12,593 nt of DNA from contig CAYRWA010000014.1 in the NCBI GenBank assembly GCA_964427915.1, positions 1 through 12,593 of the forward strand, in the 5' to 3' direction. Shown in pieces: positions 1 through 7,666 of the stretch. Within the stretch, counting starts at the first letter, position 1; each line of letters starts with the position of its first letter. Below the pieces are notes generated by a model. That model searched no databases and was not told the DNA's origin. It saw only the letters and a list, made by a program, of their open reading frames with translations. Source of the DNA: JAGLCW01 sp964427915 (lineage in GTDB: Bacteria; Caldisericota; Caldisericia; UBA6126). A program made the translations under genes and the position numbers.

Positions 1-1
1 T

Positions 2-97
2 TACAAGAAAGCAGTGATTGCAGTTTGGAACAAATTGTTACGAATGATTTTTAGCATGTTACAACGTCGTACGTATTTTGTATTAAGTGATAGTTGA
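2..97 (+). CDS. C-terminal end of an IS110-family-like transposase (partial, runs off the left edge)
   Basis: Only the last 31 codons and a TGA stop (95-97) lie in the window. The peptide runs YKKAVIAV, then NKLLRMIFSML, then a short polar tail. This matches the usual end of IS110/IS1111-type transposases (Transposase_20 domain), where a pattern like 'yKkAviA..nKLLr.Iy.mLk' closes the protein. The enzyme would be a DEDD-type recombinase that moves its element using a bridge RNA, but the catalytic parts lie outside the window. The element's right end should lie just beyond base 97, very close to the stop codon of the convergent lipoprotein gene. The assignment rests on a short match and should be treated as probable. 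Confidence 0.55.
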   Translation, partial: YKKAVIAVWNKLLRMIFSMLQRRTYFVLSDS

Positions 98-106
98 CTC
101 GTATTT

Positions 107-817
107 CTACATGTTGTATGTGAATACTTTCAGATAAATTCTTTCAAGCTCTTCTTCGGATATTCCCAACTCCTTAGCTACTTCTGCAGTAACTTCTTCT
201 TCGGATCTATCAGGATCTTCCCAAAGAGCTTTATTATATAGGTCATAAATTTCATATTCTCTGGCAGTGGGCTTATTTTCTAAGTCTACATTACCTACTT
301 TGTCCTTGATATTAAAGGCAAATTTGTAAGAAGATCTGTCATTAGTGGATGCAATTTTGCTGGTAACCGCACCCCATTGACCATTGGGACACCATTCGGC
401 TTTACCGAGGGTATAAGCTCCGTCGGAGTCCTCTTCACGATCATATATAAAAATGGCAATTTCATCAATATCTGAATCCATTTTGGTTTTATCTAAAACA
501 AGCTGAATGGCAGTAGCTTTAATCTCTTCCTTTGTAATATTCTCTGGTACCACAATTCGGTAGGTTTTTCGAATATTCATGGGGAGTTTTTCAATTTCTC
601 GGGTTGTATAGGATGAAAGATTTTTATCAAGGGCTTTCATACTAATATCTTCAGTATCTACAATGTTATAACTTTTCACTAGACTGGGATCGTAATCGGC
701 ATATATTTTAGTTTGACTTGGTGAAGATTCTGCTTGCTCAGTAGATGATTGGCAACCTAAAAGAGAAATAGAAATTAAAATAGCAACCATTGTAACTACC
801 CATTTGTTAACACTCAT
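107..817 (-). CDS. Putative lipoprotein of unknown function
   Basis: This is a 236-residue protein with a lipoprotein signal peptide: a short N-terminus with Lys5, a hydrophobic core at about residues 6-20, and a lipobox LLGC ending at Cys22. It should be lipid-anchored on the outer face of the membrane. A low-complexity Ser/Gln/Glu linker follows to about residue 37. The globular part (about 45-200) contains the stretches RKTYRIVVPENITKEEI and DEIAIFIYDREEDSDGAYTLGKAEW, reminiscent of small uncharacterised DUF4875-like proteins; this similarity is from memory. The C-terminus (about 197-236) is acidic and helical with ELGISEEELERIY. The ATG at 815-817 has a good GAGGAG ribosome site (824-829) six bases upstream. 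The stop TAG is nine bases from the stop of the convergent transposase fragment, so an insertion could have altered its 3' flank and terminator. Confidence 0.85.
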   Translation of the reverse strand: MSVNKWVVTMVAILISISLLGCQSSTEQAESSPSQTKIYADYDPSLVKSYNIVDTEDISMKALDKNLSSYTTREIEKLPMNIRKTYRIVVPENITKEEIKATAIQLVLDKTKMDSDIDEIAIFIYDREEDSDGAYTLGKAEWCPNGQWGAVTSKIASTNDRSSYKFAFNIKDKVGNVDLENKPTAREYEIYDLYNKALWEDPDRSEEEVTAEVAKELGISEEELERIYLKVFTYNM

Positions 818-1248
818 TTTTGTCTCCTCGTAAAAAATTTTTTGGATATCTCTTTAAACTATTCTTTTGTTCTAAGGAGTTTTTCCCAGGAACATTTTAG
901 TTTCGAGTAAAAACATTTGCTCATCGAATATATAGTAATTCCAGACAAGCTGCATATTTTTTCGTTATCTGAACTCGATTCTACCCATAAGCTAGGCATA
1001 ACAATGCCTAATCCTTGATACAGCGTCTTTTGGGGTATGGTGACTTCAATCAACAAGCCTTTCTTTACTTGCTATATGGCTTTTATATATTTATGCAGTT
1101 CAAACAGCATCCTCATAGCAGATTATTTTTGGATCCAAATTGCCTTTCTTTTTTTAGAACAGATAGTTGTGAACAATCATATCCAAAAACAAGACAAAAA
1201 AAATCATCTCAATATTAAGGTTAATACATGTATAGCTATAGATTCTTC
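818..1248. other. Gene-poor spacer between lipoprotein and two-gene unit
   Basis: I see no convincing gene in these 431 bases. Open frames on both strands lack ribosome sites, start with weak codons and show no recognisable protein pattern. The stretch must hold the lipoprotein's promoter (minus strand), but no clear -35/-10 pair stood out. It contains one perfect 18-base hairpin (993-1010) and, on the minus strand just past the 1249 stop, a run of eight T (complement of about 1198-1206) with no good stem in front of it. Confidence 0.5.
993..1010. repeat. Perfect 7-4-7 inverted repeat
   Basis: TAGGCAT, spacer AACA, then ATGCCTA. No T-run follows on either strand, so it is not a typical terminator. 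It lies about 175 bases upstream of the lipoprotein start and could be a protein-binding site, but nothing else supports that. Confidence 0.35.
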
Positions 1249-2157
1249 TTATAATCCACTGCAAGATCTTTTTCTAATATCACACTCATGCATCAAACTG
1301 CTCCGAATATCATCCTCATTTTGTAACAAGGTCGAAGAGGAAGAGTTGTAGAAAGAATCAGCAATACTTCTGAGAGCATTGCAAAGTGCAGGGTTATTAA
1401 AAACCATCGTAGCTGCTCTTTCGTGAAACTCTGGATGTGGATCCTCAATTAAGCAGAGTTTATCATTAAACTGGTGTACGATAAAATGGAATTTACTTCT
1501 TTTTTTCACCTTATAAAGTCGTATTTTATCCTGATATTGATTCTTTAAAAACAAGGTAATAAAATAATTGGAGTCTGCGAGAGAATCCTTGTCAATATTG
1601 TAATCATCTGGACAGGATAAATCTGGACCAGCAAAACAATTGATATGTGGTATGGTTTTTAATCCTTTACCCATGATCAAATCAAAGTAATACTCTTTAA
1701 GCTTACCATAGGATTTGTGATTCAATTCACCTGCAACAAAAGTAACGTCTCCTTTTATACATTTACCTTCCATTACTTCACTTTCATAGTAGTCGAGACA
1801 ATAAGATATTTGAAAAGTGCTCGATATTTTACTTCCTATTGGAATCCTCATCGCCCAACTATCTGATGATTCTGAGCATTCTTTACTAAACAAAGGAGAC
1901 TCAAATAAAGTTTCATCAAAATGGGATTCATTCTGTATTTCTTTTAAAACTTCCCTGTAGGAATGTATGGGTAAGGATGTAAAATGATCATACTCGTTAT
2001 TTGAAAAAGTGTTTCTTCGTTTATGTAGCTTTGGTATGCTGTCTGGATAATCATCAAATATCGTAGAAAAAACATGTAACAAGTCTTTTCCATACATCTC
2101 AATCATCGTGTCAATTTCCCAGTTTGCTAATCCTTTGGTGGGGCTTTGATATTCCAT
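1249..2157 (-). CDS. Unrecognised protein, partner of the dehydrogenase-like gene
   Basis: The product is 302 residues long and I do not recognise it. It has no signal peptide or membrane segment, so it is probably cytoplasmic. The N-terminal half is polar and acidic. The C-terminal half looks like an alpha/beta domain: predicted strands around KGDVTFVAGEL, NYFITLFL, KIRLYKVK, and KFHFIVHQFNDKLCLIEDPHPEFHERA (split for length: KFHFIVHQF + NDKLCLIEDPHPEFH), followed by helices. The last pattern (a strand pair, then an acidic-Pro-His turn, then helices) recalls effector domains seen in some regulators, but this is only an impression. The frame stays open up to 2220, overlapping the upstream gene. 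The ATG at 2157 is preferred because AAAGGAG (2163-2169) sits five bases before it. The upstream gene stops only 14 bases earlier, so the two are almost certainly co-transcribed and translationally coupled. Confidence 0.8.
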   Translation of the reverse strand: MEYQSPTKGLANWEIDTMIEMYGKDLLHVFSTIFDDYPDSIPKLHKRRNTFSNNEYDHFTSLPIHSYREVLKEIQNESHFDETLFESPLFSKECSESSDSWAMRIPIGSKISSTFQISYCLDYYESEVMEGKCIKGDVTFVAGELNHKSYGKLKEYYFDLIMGKGLKTIPHINCFAGPDLSCPDDYNIDKDSLADSNYFITLFLKNQYQDKIRLYKVKKRSKFHFIVHQFNDKLCLIEDPHPEFHERAATMVFNNPALCNALRSIADSFYNSSSSTLLQNEDDIRSSLMHECDIRKRSCSGL

Positions 2158-2162
2158 CGTTT

Positions 2163-2169
2163 CTCCTTT
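2163..2169 (-). promoter_or_regulatory. Ribosome binding site that fixes the start at 2157
   Basis: AAAGGAG on the minus strand, five bases upstream of the ATG at 2157-2155. It makes the shorter 302-residue product the likely one, rather than the 323-residue reading that overlaps the preceding gene. Confidence 0.75.
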
Positions 2170-2171
2170 GG

Positions 2172-3644
2172 TTAAGCAAAAGTAAGTTTTTTCTTCATGT
2201 TCTTTTTCCATCGCGTGCAAACATCCAATATTACATAATGAACTAACAATGATATTCTTTCTAGCTCTAAATTTCCTGTGGGAGTGTCAGCACATAAAAA
2301 ATCACAATCCGAACAAAGAAACCTATAATAACTGATTGGTTCTAACAATCTACAAACTAGTTTTTCTTCAAATTCATGCAAATTCGCAAAATTCTCATAC
2401 TCTTTAATCATAACATCCAAACTATCACAGAATTTGTCTACTTTTTCTTCAACTACATTTGGAAGATAACTTTTATCGCATAAAGTATTCTTGAAATCTT
2501 CAAAAGTGCTTTTCATATTAGTTCGTATGTCTTGAGACACATCCGACAATCGCAGTAAGGGTGCAAGTATTCTTCTTCTATCATCCTCTAAAAGTTTTAA
2601 TCTTTCAATAAAAGCATCCATGTAACTGTCAATAGTAACGCAAATTTTTTTCATATCAACTGCTTTATCGATTTTCTTCATATTCGTCATTGTCATGTGC
2701 AAGGTTGCTTTTTTCAAGTCTTCGATAATGTTTTGGACAAAGTGATACAAGGTATGATTCTCATCCAAAACTGCACTAATCATTCCCGGATCAAAACCAC
2801 TTTTAATGTAGTAGTACTCTTGGAGAATAGCAATTGCGTAGTGTAAACCGTTCACACAAAAAGTTTTCATACAGTATTCTTGTTCATATTCTCCATGCTC
2901 TACAAAACAAACATGATCTCTATATTTTGGATGAAAAAAGTTCTCCAGTATACCTAGGCAAACTTTCTTTTCTGTTTCTGATTGCCATATGGGATATTCA
3001 ATCGTCCACCTAAAATATTTCTCAGTGTCGATTCGAAGAAGGTTTTTATTGTCTTCAAGCTTCCACTTCTTTGGTACCAGTCTATCAACCACGCTATCCA
3101 AAAAAAACACATGCTGAAGCTGATTAATTGTACAAACATTCAACAATTCTTTCATGTAAAAACTAGTAGTTACTCTAGCACCATTTTCACAAGAAATGAT
3201 AAAGATGTACATATCTGGATTGGCTATTTGCAATATTTGTTTGATTTTTTCAACTGCATATCCTCTTCCTTTACCATCAGGAGACATAGTAATCAAAAGG
3301 TGTGAGTTTGTTACTCCCTCAATTTTTGGCAATCTATCATCAATGTTACTCTCGAAGAGTTCAAAATTCGATACCTTTTCGATAATACTCAGAAAATCTA
3401 AATCATGTGGTATTGGAAGTTTATCACGTAAAATTTTATAGCTTAGACAGTATTGCTTATAGTTTCTCATTGACTCAAAAAAGCGATATCTTTCACTACT
3501 AGGATCAGACTTTACACGGTTTATTAAAATAGACCTACAACCAGAAGATATACCTTCTAAACTAGATGAAACAATTGGAACTGGTAACGATAGAGCCAAT
3601 CCACCAGTACAAACATGAACATGTAAAAATTTATTGATATCCAA
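2172..3644 (-). CDS. Divergent mannitol/polyol dehydrogenase-like (PSLDR fold) protein
   Basis: The 490-residue product carries landmarks of the polyol-specific long-chain dehydrogenase family (mannitol-1-phosphate 5-dehydrogenase, mannitol 2-dehydrogenase) in the right order. These are a first strand HVHVCTGG (8-15); LLITMSPDG (116-124); IISCENG (149-155), like the family's 'iiaCENm'; FFLDSVVDRLVP (180-191), like 'fvdsaVDRIvP'; YFRWTIEYP (210-218), like 'fseWivd'; and Lys260-x4-Asn265-x2-His268 (KTFCVNGLH), the catalytic K-x4-N-x2-H signature. ERLKLLEDDRRRILAPLLRLS (split: ERLKLLEDDRRR + ILAPLLRLS) matches the C-domain 'RFeNpyl.DdveRv.r.PlrKLs'. The N-terminal GxGxxG nucleotide loop is degenerate (CTGGLAL), so NAD binding or substrate may differ. 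The start is TTG (3644-3642): a stop codon lies just upstream, GGGGTG precedes it, and the next in-frame ATG would remove the first strand. It heads a two-gene unit with the 302-residue gene. Confidence 0.7.
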   Translation of the reverse strand: MDINKFLHVHVCTGGLALSLPVPIVSSSLEGISSGCRSILINRVKSDPSSERYRFFESMRNYKQYCLSYKILRDKLPIPHDLDFLSIIEKVSNFELFESNIDDRLPKIEGVTNSHLLITMSPDGKGRGYAVEKIKQILQIANPDMYIFIISCENGARVTTSFYMKELLNVCTINQLQHVFFLDSVVDRLVPKKWKLEDNKNLLRIDTEKYFRWTIEYPIWQSETEKKVCLGILENFFHPKYRDHVCFVEHGEYEQEYCMKTFCVNGLHYAIAILQEYYYIKSGFDPGMISAVLDENHTLYHFVQNIIEDLKKATLHMTMTNMKKIDKAVDMKKICVTIDSYMDAFIERLKLLEDDRRRILAPLLRLSDVSQDIRTNMKSTFEDFKNTLCDKSYLPNVVEEKVDKFCDSLDVMIKEYENFANLHEFEEKLVCRLLEPISYYRFLCSDCDFLCADTPTGNLELERISLLVHYVILDVCTRWKKNMKKKLTFA

Positions 3645-3714
3645 AGTTTACACCCCATAGCTAAAGATTCTTAACAACCATTAACCATTGCTCTGCAAAG
3701 CATAAAGCCCCATC

Positions 3715-3767
3715 TAGAAAAAGATCTTGTTATGAGATATTTTAAACAGATAGGGCATCTTTTTCTA
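3715..3767. repeat. 11-bp inverted repeat between the SBBP gene and the dehydrogenase-like gene (possible terminator)
   Basis: TAGAAAAAGAT (3715-3725) and its exact complement ATCTTTTTCTA (3757-3767) are separated by 31 bases. The right arm includes the stop codon of the upstream minus-strand gene (3765-3767). As RNA from the minus strand it forms an A/U-rich stem whose second arm carries a five-U run. This could be a weak terminator or a processing site between the two minus-strand units. The loop is long and the stem is poor in G/C, so the terminator role is uncertain. Confidence 0.35.
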
Positions 3768-6700
3768 TTTCACCGTTACATACAGTGTAGAGGTTTTTTC
3801 TCTGCCGCCGGGGTCTTGGATGGTGATTTTGATATTCATAGAGCCTTTGGCAGTGAACTTGTGTTTGAGGAGGATAGTGGCACTGGATTCCTTGTCAAGA
3901 GTAGTGGTTTCTCCGTCTCCCCAGTGAATGGTGTAATTGTAGTGCGTTTCATAGCCAGAAACTTGCAATTGCATTTCCAGGGTTTGATCAAAGGGAAGAT
4001 AATATTGTCCGGTTTCTTCATCAAACTCCAGGTTTAACAGTTTTACAGATACATCTAGGTTTTGTTGTCCTGTTCGCTTTGGTTCTAGTGTGATGTTGAC
4101 TATTTTTCGTGCAAATGCATCACATTCTTTCGCATACATATCTAGAACGATGGGTGCAGTTTTCTTCTTTTGAACATCAGTAGTTACTTCCAGGTACAAC
4201 ACAAATCGTATGACTTCATCAGTATCTAAATTTCCAATTGCAATGGAAAGGTGATTCCCCTGGGATGTAGCACGGTATTTGTCGCAACCAGCATAGGTTA
4301 GCTCTCGAGGAAGCTCTACATCTACTGTAACATGAGTAGCCCGTCCTCCTAAATTGCGCACGGTTACATTCAAATACACCATCTCACGGAAATAATAGCT
4401 GGTTTTGTTTGGAGTACCCTCGATAAAAAGGTTGGGGCAAGAGGGGGGTGGAGCAATGTGAAGCAAACGCAAGAGGAAAGATGTGCTGTCTGTAGCATTT
4501 TCCAGACAAGTAGCGTCAAAGTATAAGAAGACATCTGTATCGGCAGGAACATTTTCGACTACTTCTACATACACAGGAAAACTTGTTGTATTCGAAGAAA
4601 GCAAATCTCCTACGTGAAAAGTAAGGCTCTCCCCGGGTCCTGGTGTAGCTAACAAGGTCTGTTCTTCAAGAAACGCAAGCTCTGGAGGTAGAGTGATCAG
4701 CACTTCACAATCTGTAGCAAAACTATCTCCTGAATTTGTGAGATCAACAGTAAGAATGGGTAAATTCCCTTCTGAATAGGTAGACCTATCAGCTTGCACC
4801 TGAATCTCTAAAACAGGCTCTGGGATATCAATTTTTACTACAAAACCATCATGAATTCCATTGTATGTTTGATCATAACCAGGGGCAGGTGTACCATCAT
4901 TGGTTTGTGTCATGGGGAAATTATAACTGGTTGTAGATCCAACAACATAAACAGATCCTTGGTCATCGATGACACCTTTTTCAGTACGATCATACTCATC
5001 TCCACCTAGAAAGGTTGCATAGTGGAGTTCAGTTCCCAAGGGATTTAGTTTTACTATGAAAACATCTTGCAAACCATTGAAGGTTTTGTCATATCCAGGT
5101 GCAGGCATGCCCCCTAGAGTTTTTTCCATAGGAAAATCAGGACTTGTTGTATAACCCATAAGGTATGCAAAACCATTATCATCGGTAGCAATCGATAAAA
5201 TGTAGTTGTAATTACTCCCACCTAAGAAAGTGGAATAAAGAAGCTCTGTCCCGGAAGGAGTAAGCTTCACAACAAAAATAGTAGAGCTTCCGTCAAATGT
5301 TTGATCATACCCAGGTACAGAGGAACCTTCTACAGTTTGTGTCTTGGGAAAATCAGGGCTATGGGTAATTCCTGTCACATAGGCATATCCATTCTCATCA
5401 ACATCAACGCAGTATCCCCAGTCTTGATTACTACCTCCCAAATAGGTAGCATACAGTAGTTGCGTTCCCGAAGGATTAAACTTCACGACAAAAACATCTT
5501 GCGCTCCTTTGTAAGTTTGGTCATACCCAGGTACAGAGGAGCCTCCTAGGGTTTGTGTCATGGGAAGGTCGATACTACTCGTTACTCCCGTTAGATAGGC
5601 ATTTCCATCTTCATCTATGAAAAAATCCAAGGCTACATCGTATTGAGTGCCCCCATAATACGTTGCGTATAGGAGCTGCGTTCCCGAAGGATTTAACTTA
5701 ACCAGGAAGATGTCACGATCTCCGTTGTAAGATTGGTCGTATCCTGGGGCTAAAGAACCTCCAATAGTCTGCGTCACAGGAAAATCATCAGAGTAAGTGT
5801 AGCCGATTATGTAGGCATTTCCGTCTTCATCAGTAGATATCGCTACAGATTGGTCTAAATTGGTGCCACCTAAGTATGTAGAATAGAGCAATTCTGTTCC
5901 AGAAGGATTAATCTTCACAACAAAAACATCCCACGATCCATTGAATGTTTGATCATAACCAGGCGCAGGTGCACCCCCGAATGTTTGTGACATAGGAAAA
6001 TCAGAACTAGCGGTGTGACCGGTAACATAGGCATTCCCCAAATCATCAACAGATATGGATACCGAACTCTCTGCTGAAGTTCCACCCAAATAGGTAGAGT
6101 ACAAAATCTCAGTACCACTGGGGTTCAGCTTTGTAACGAAAGTTGATTGACTAGGGTCTAATATTTGATTATAACCAGGCGCAGGTGCACCACCATTCGT
6201 TTGTGTCTTGGGAAAATCAGGACTATTTGTTATGCCTGTCACATAAGCAGCTCCAAGGTTGTCAACAGCAATAGCATTGGCTGTATCCCATTGCGTACCC
6301 CCCAGGTAAGTACTATATACGATAGGGTCAATCACGATGGTTTCATCTCTGCAAACATCCTCATCCACATCAAAAGAAAATGTATCGTTATGTACTTGAA
6401 AAGATGCTTGAATGGGTAATTGTGAATCTTGACTATACACAAGAAGTTTGTCATCTTTCAGATTTCCAAGTGGAGTAAGAAGCTCTAAACTCTCTTCATT
6501 TGAAAGCAAATCTGCACCAATGACTTGTATTTGTAAATCTTGGACATCTGCTCCTGGGTGAACATAGTACTCGTATTTCAAACTGTCAGGAGTGAAGAAG
6601 TATGCCAGGTCAATCCCATCCCATACGTCTGTATAGAGAACTTGTGAAAAGTTTCGACAGTCGGTTGCCCATGTGGAAGAATCATTGCCGATAAAATAAT

Positions 6701-7187
6701 TGTTGTGGTGGGATTGAAGAATTTTTCCCTGGACCAAAGGAGTTTGAACATTCACAAAAGATAGCTTGATAGTTTGTACATGTGTTACAGCAGATAAAGC
6801 AAAATCGTCCATTTCTGGGTAGGGTCCTGCAATCGCTTGCGTCAAACCTCCAACTTCAAACTCCTTGTGATGTTCTATCTCATTACGATCAATGCGATCT
6901 TTTGATGAATAACTTGTGTTTATAAGTTGATAATAGATAGCCCCCTGAGTAAAAACTACTCTTCCAAAGTCTGTATTACCCACAAAGAAAATTTCTTCAG
7001 GCCACTGGCCTTTGTTTTCAGTAAAACAGTTTCTATTAGACTGCAAAATCTGATTTGCTTGCTCAAGTTTTACCAAACTGCTTCCAGCAGTTATATCATC
7101 GCTTGCAAAGCCTAAAGGGCTAGAAAAAATAAAAATCGTTGCAGTTAAACATATTGACAAACACAAAGAAAAGCATTTACGTATCAT
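3765..7187 (-). CDS. Secreted SBBP-repeat (beta-propeller) protein with Ig-like and PKD-like domains
   Basis: The product has 1140 residues. An N-terminal signal peptide (basic MIRK, hydrophobic core to about residue 22, cleavage near FASDD) sends it outside the cell. Residues about 55-285 resemble the domain that often precedes SBBP repeats (ENKGQWPEEIFFVGN, then GIDLAYFF and YEYYVHPGAD). Residues 291-794 are seven tandem 72-residue SBBP repeats. Two DUF11/CARDB-like beta-sandwich domains follow (about 797-905 and 920-1030). A PKD-like domain closes the protein (about 1060-1140; YTIHWGDGE, then a KHKFTAKGSMNIKITI-type strand). There is no LPXTG motif, C-terminal membrane helix or S-layer domain, so it is probably released or held by binding. 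Its role is likely adhesion or surface structure. The ATG at 7187 is chosen because AAAGGTGG (7193-7200) lies five bases before it; the in-frame GTG at 7196 lies inside that site. Confidence 0.9.
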   Translation of the reverse strand: MIRKCFSLCLSICLTATIFIFSSPLGFASDDITAGSSLVKLEQANQILQSNRNCFTENKGQWPEEIFFVGNTDFGRVVFTQGAIYYQLINTSYSSKDRIDRNEIEHHKEFEVGGLTQAIAGPYPEMDDFALSAVTHVQTIKLSFVNVQTPLVQGKILQSHHNNYFIGNDSSTWATDCRNFSQVLYTDVWDGIDLAYFFTPDSLKYEYYVHPGADVQDLQIQVIGADLLSNEESLELLTPLGNLKDDKLLVYSQDSQLPIQASFQVHNDTFSFDVDEDVCRDETIVIDPIVYSTYLGGTQWDTANAIAVDNLGAAYVTGITNSPDFPKTQTNGGAPAPGYNQILDPSQSTFVTKLNPSGTEILYSTYLGGTSAESSVSISVDDLGNAYVTGHTASSDFPMSQTFGGAPAPGYDQTFNGSWDVFVVKINPSGTELLYSTYLGGTNLDQSVAISTDEDGNAYIIGYTYSDDFPVTQTIGGSLAPGYDQSYNGDRDIFLVKLNPSGTQLLYATYYGGTQYDVALDFFIDEDGNAYLTGVTSSIDLPMTQTLGGSSVPGYDQTYKGAQDVFVVKFNPSGTQLLYATYLGGSNQDWGYCVDVDENGYAYVTGITHSPDFPKTQTVEGSSVPGYDQTFDGSSTIFVVKLTPSGTELLYSTFLGGSNYNYILSIATDDNGFAYLMGYTTSPDFPMEKTLGGMPAPGYDKTFNGLQDVFIVKLNPLGTELHYATFLGGDEYDRTEKGVIDDQGSVYVVGSTTSYNFPMTQTNDGTPAPGYDQTYNGIHDGFVVKIDIPEPVLEIQVQADRSTYSEGNLPILTVDLTNSGDSFATDCEVLITLPPELAFLEEQTLLATPGPGESLTFHVGDLLSSNTTSFPVYVEVVENVPADTDVFLYFDATCLENATDSTSFLLRLLHIAPPPSCPNLFIEGTPNKTSYYFREMVYLNVTVRNLGGRATHVTVDVELPRELTYAGCDKYRATSQGNHLSIAIGNLDTDEVIRFVLYLEVTTDVQKKKTAPIVLDMYAKECDAFARKIVNITLEPKRTGQQNLDVSVKLLNLEFDEETGQYYLPFDQTLEMQLQVSGYETHYNYTIHWGDGETTTLDKESSATILLKHKFTAKGSMNIKITIQDPGGREKTSTLYVTVK
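4806..6317 (-). repeat. Seven in-frame tandem repeats of 216 bp (SBBP repeats)
   Basis: Each unit encodes exactly 72 residues: Y(S/A)T(Y/F)LGG at the start, a DxxGxAY(V/L)xG strand pair, DFPxTQT, a conserved PGYDQT(F/Y)NG turn, and (F)VVKLNPSGTELL at the end. All seven keep the same length with no insertions, which suggests recent or homogenised expansion and a closed seven-blade propeller. The repeated PGYDQT/PSGT segments are also alike at the DNA level, making the block prone to unit gain or loss by recombination. Confidence 0.9.
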
Positions 7188-7192
7188 AAAAA

Positions 7193-7200
7193 CCACCTTT
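7193..7200 (-). promoter_or_regulatory. Ribosome binding site that fixes the SBBP gene start
   Basis: AAAGGTGG on the minus strand, with five T-rich bases before the ATG at 7187-7185. It rules out the GTG at 7196, which lies within it. Confidence 0.7.
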
Positions 7201-7418
7201 TAAGTATCACCTACGAACTACTGTAAAAGAAAGCATTGCATGGCAATGTGCCAGGTTTTCCACAGACAATATAAAAGTGATACTTCATAACAATGTGCAC
7301 AAACAACATGGTAGTATTCGCGTGTACTATCCTTCGCACAGAAACATTTGAAACAAACACTTTCAGTGTATGATAAGACAAAGACATAGGAGAGTAAACT
7401 TCTCGTAGTGAGAACATA

Positions 7419-7460
7419 GCTCCCACGTCTCCGAACCACCTAAGTTGTGGTGATGGGGCT
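7419..7460 (-). other. Compound hairpin, candidate structured RNA element
   Basis: Read on the minus strand, ATCACC (7454-7449) pairs with GGTGGT (7440-7435) around an eight-base loop (six pairs, one a G-T wobble). Outside it, GCCCC (7459-7455) pairs with GGG-A-GC (7424-7419) across one bulged A. The remaining TCGGAGACG would form a one-sided internal loop. Local G+C is higher than in the surroundings. It could be part of the SBBP gene's leader, or the end hairpin of a lost mobile element. No riboswitch consensus that I know fits. Confidence 0.3.
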
Positions 7461-7610
7461 TTTCCATTTTGCACCATTGGTTACCAATTTCACTGATTCG
7501 GTAGTTTCCTTCAATATAACAGGAGTTTGCCTAATGAGGGGCCGAAACACCCAAAATAGTACAAACACCAACAAAAAAATTCTACAAATAGTTCTTATCT
7601 GCGCAAGGTA

Positions 7611-7633
7611 AAAATGAAAAATTTTTTCATTTT
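7611..7633. repeat. AT-rich inverted repeat, 11-bp arms
   Basis: AAAATGAAAAA (7611-7621), one central T, then TTTTTCATTTT (7623-7633): a perfect palindrome apart from the centre. It is almost pure A/T. It may be a bent or protein-binding site in the divergent spacer; in such AT-rich DNA part of the match may be chance. Confidence 0.4.
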
Positions 7634-7636
7634 CAT

Positions 7637-7666
7637 TTTCATAAATGGAAAAGATTATTTATGAAA
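7637..7666. repeat. 10-bp inverted repeat with 10-base spacer
   Basis: TTTCATAAAT (7637-7646) and ATTTATGAAA (7657-7666) are exact complements. TCATAAATG recurs as a third copy at about 7670-7678, giving one inverted and one direct copy, as in a cooperative protein-binding site. No gene start is close by. Confidence 0.4.

Noticed and set aside
859..1056. 65-codon minus-strand frame upstream of the lipoprotein
   Set aside because: It starts with TTG without a proper ribosome site and shows no recognisable pattern; it overlaps the 993-1010 hairpin and is likely chance or debris.
1015..1351. Overlapping plus-strand frames of 67 and 104 codons
   Set aside because: Low-complexity, partly antisense to the 1249-2157 gene, and without ribosome sites.
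7211..7477. Overlapping minus-strand frames of 88 and 73 codons in the SBBP leader
   Set aside because: The two frames overlap in different phases, have odd composition (many Cys, Tyr, His), and lack ribosome sites; the hairpin at 7419-7460 falls inside them.
7400..7560. Cyclic-di-GMP or c-di-AMP riboswitch upstream of the surface protein
   Set aside because: AGGCAAAC and TTGGTAACC look faintly like parts of such riboswitches, but the invariant cores (for example GGGACGCAAAGCC) are missing and the order is wrong.
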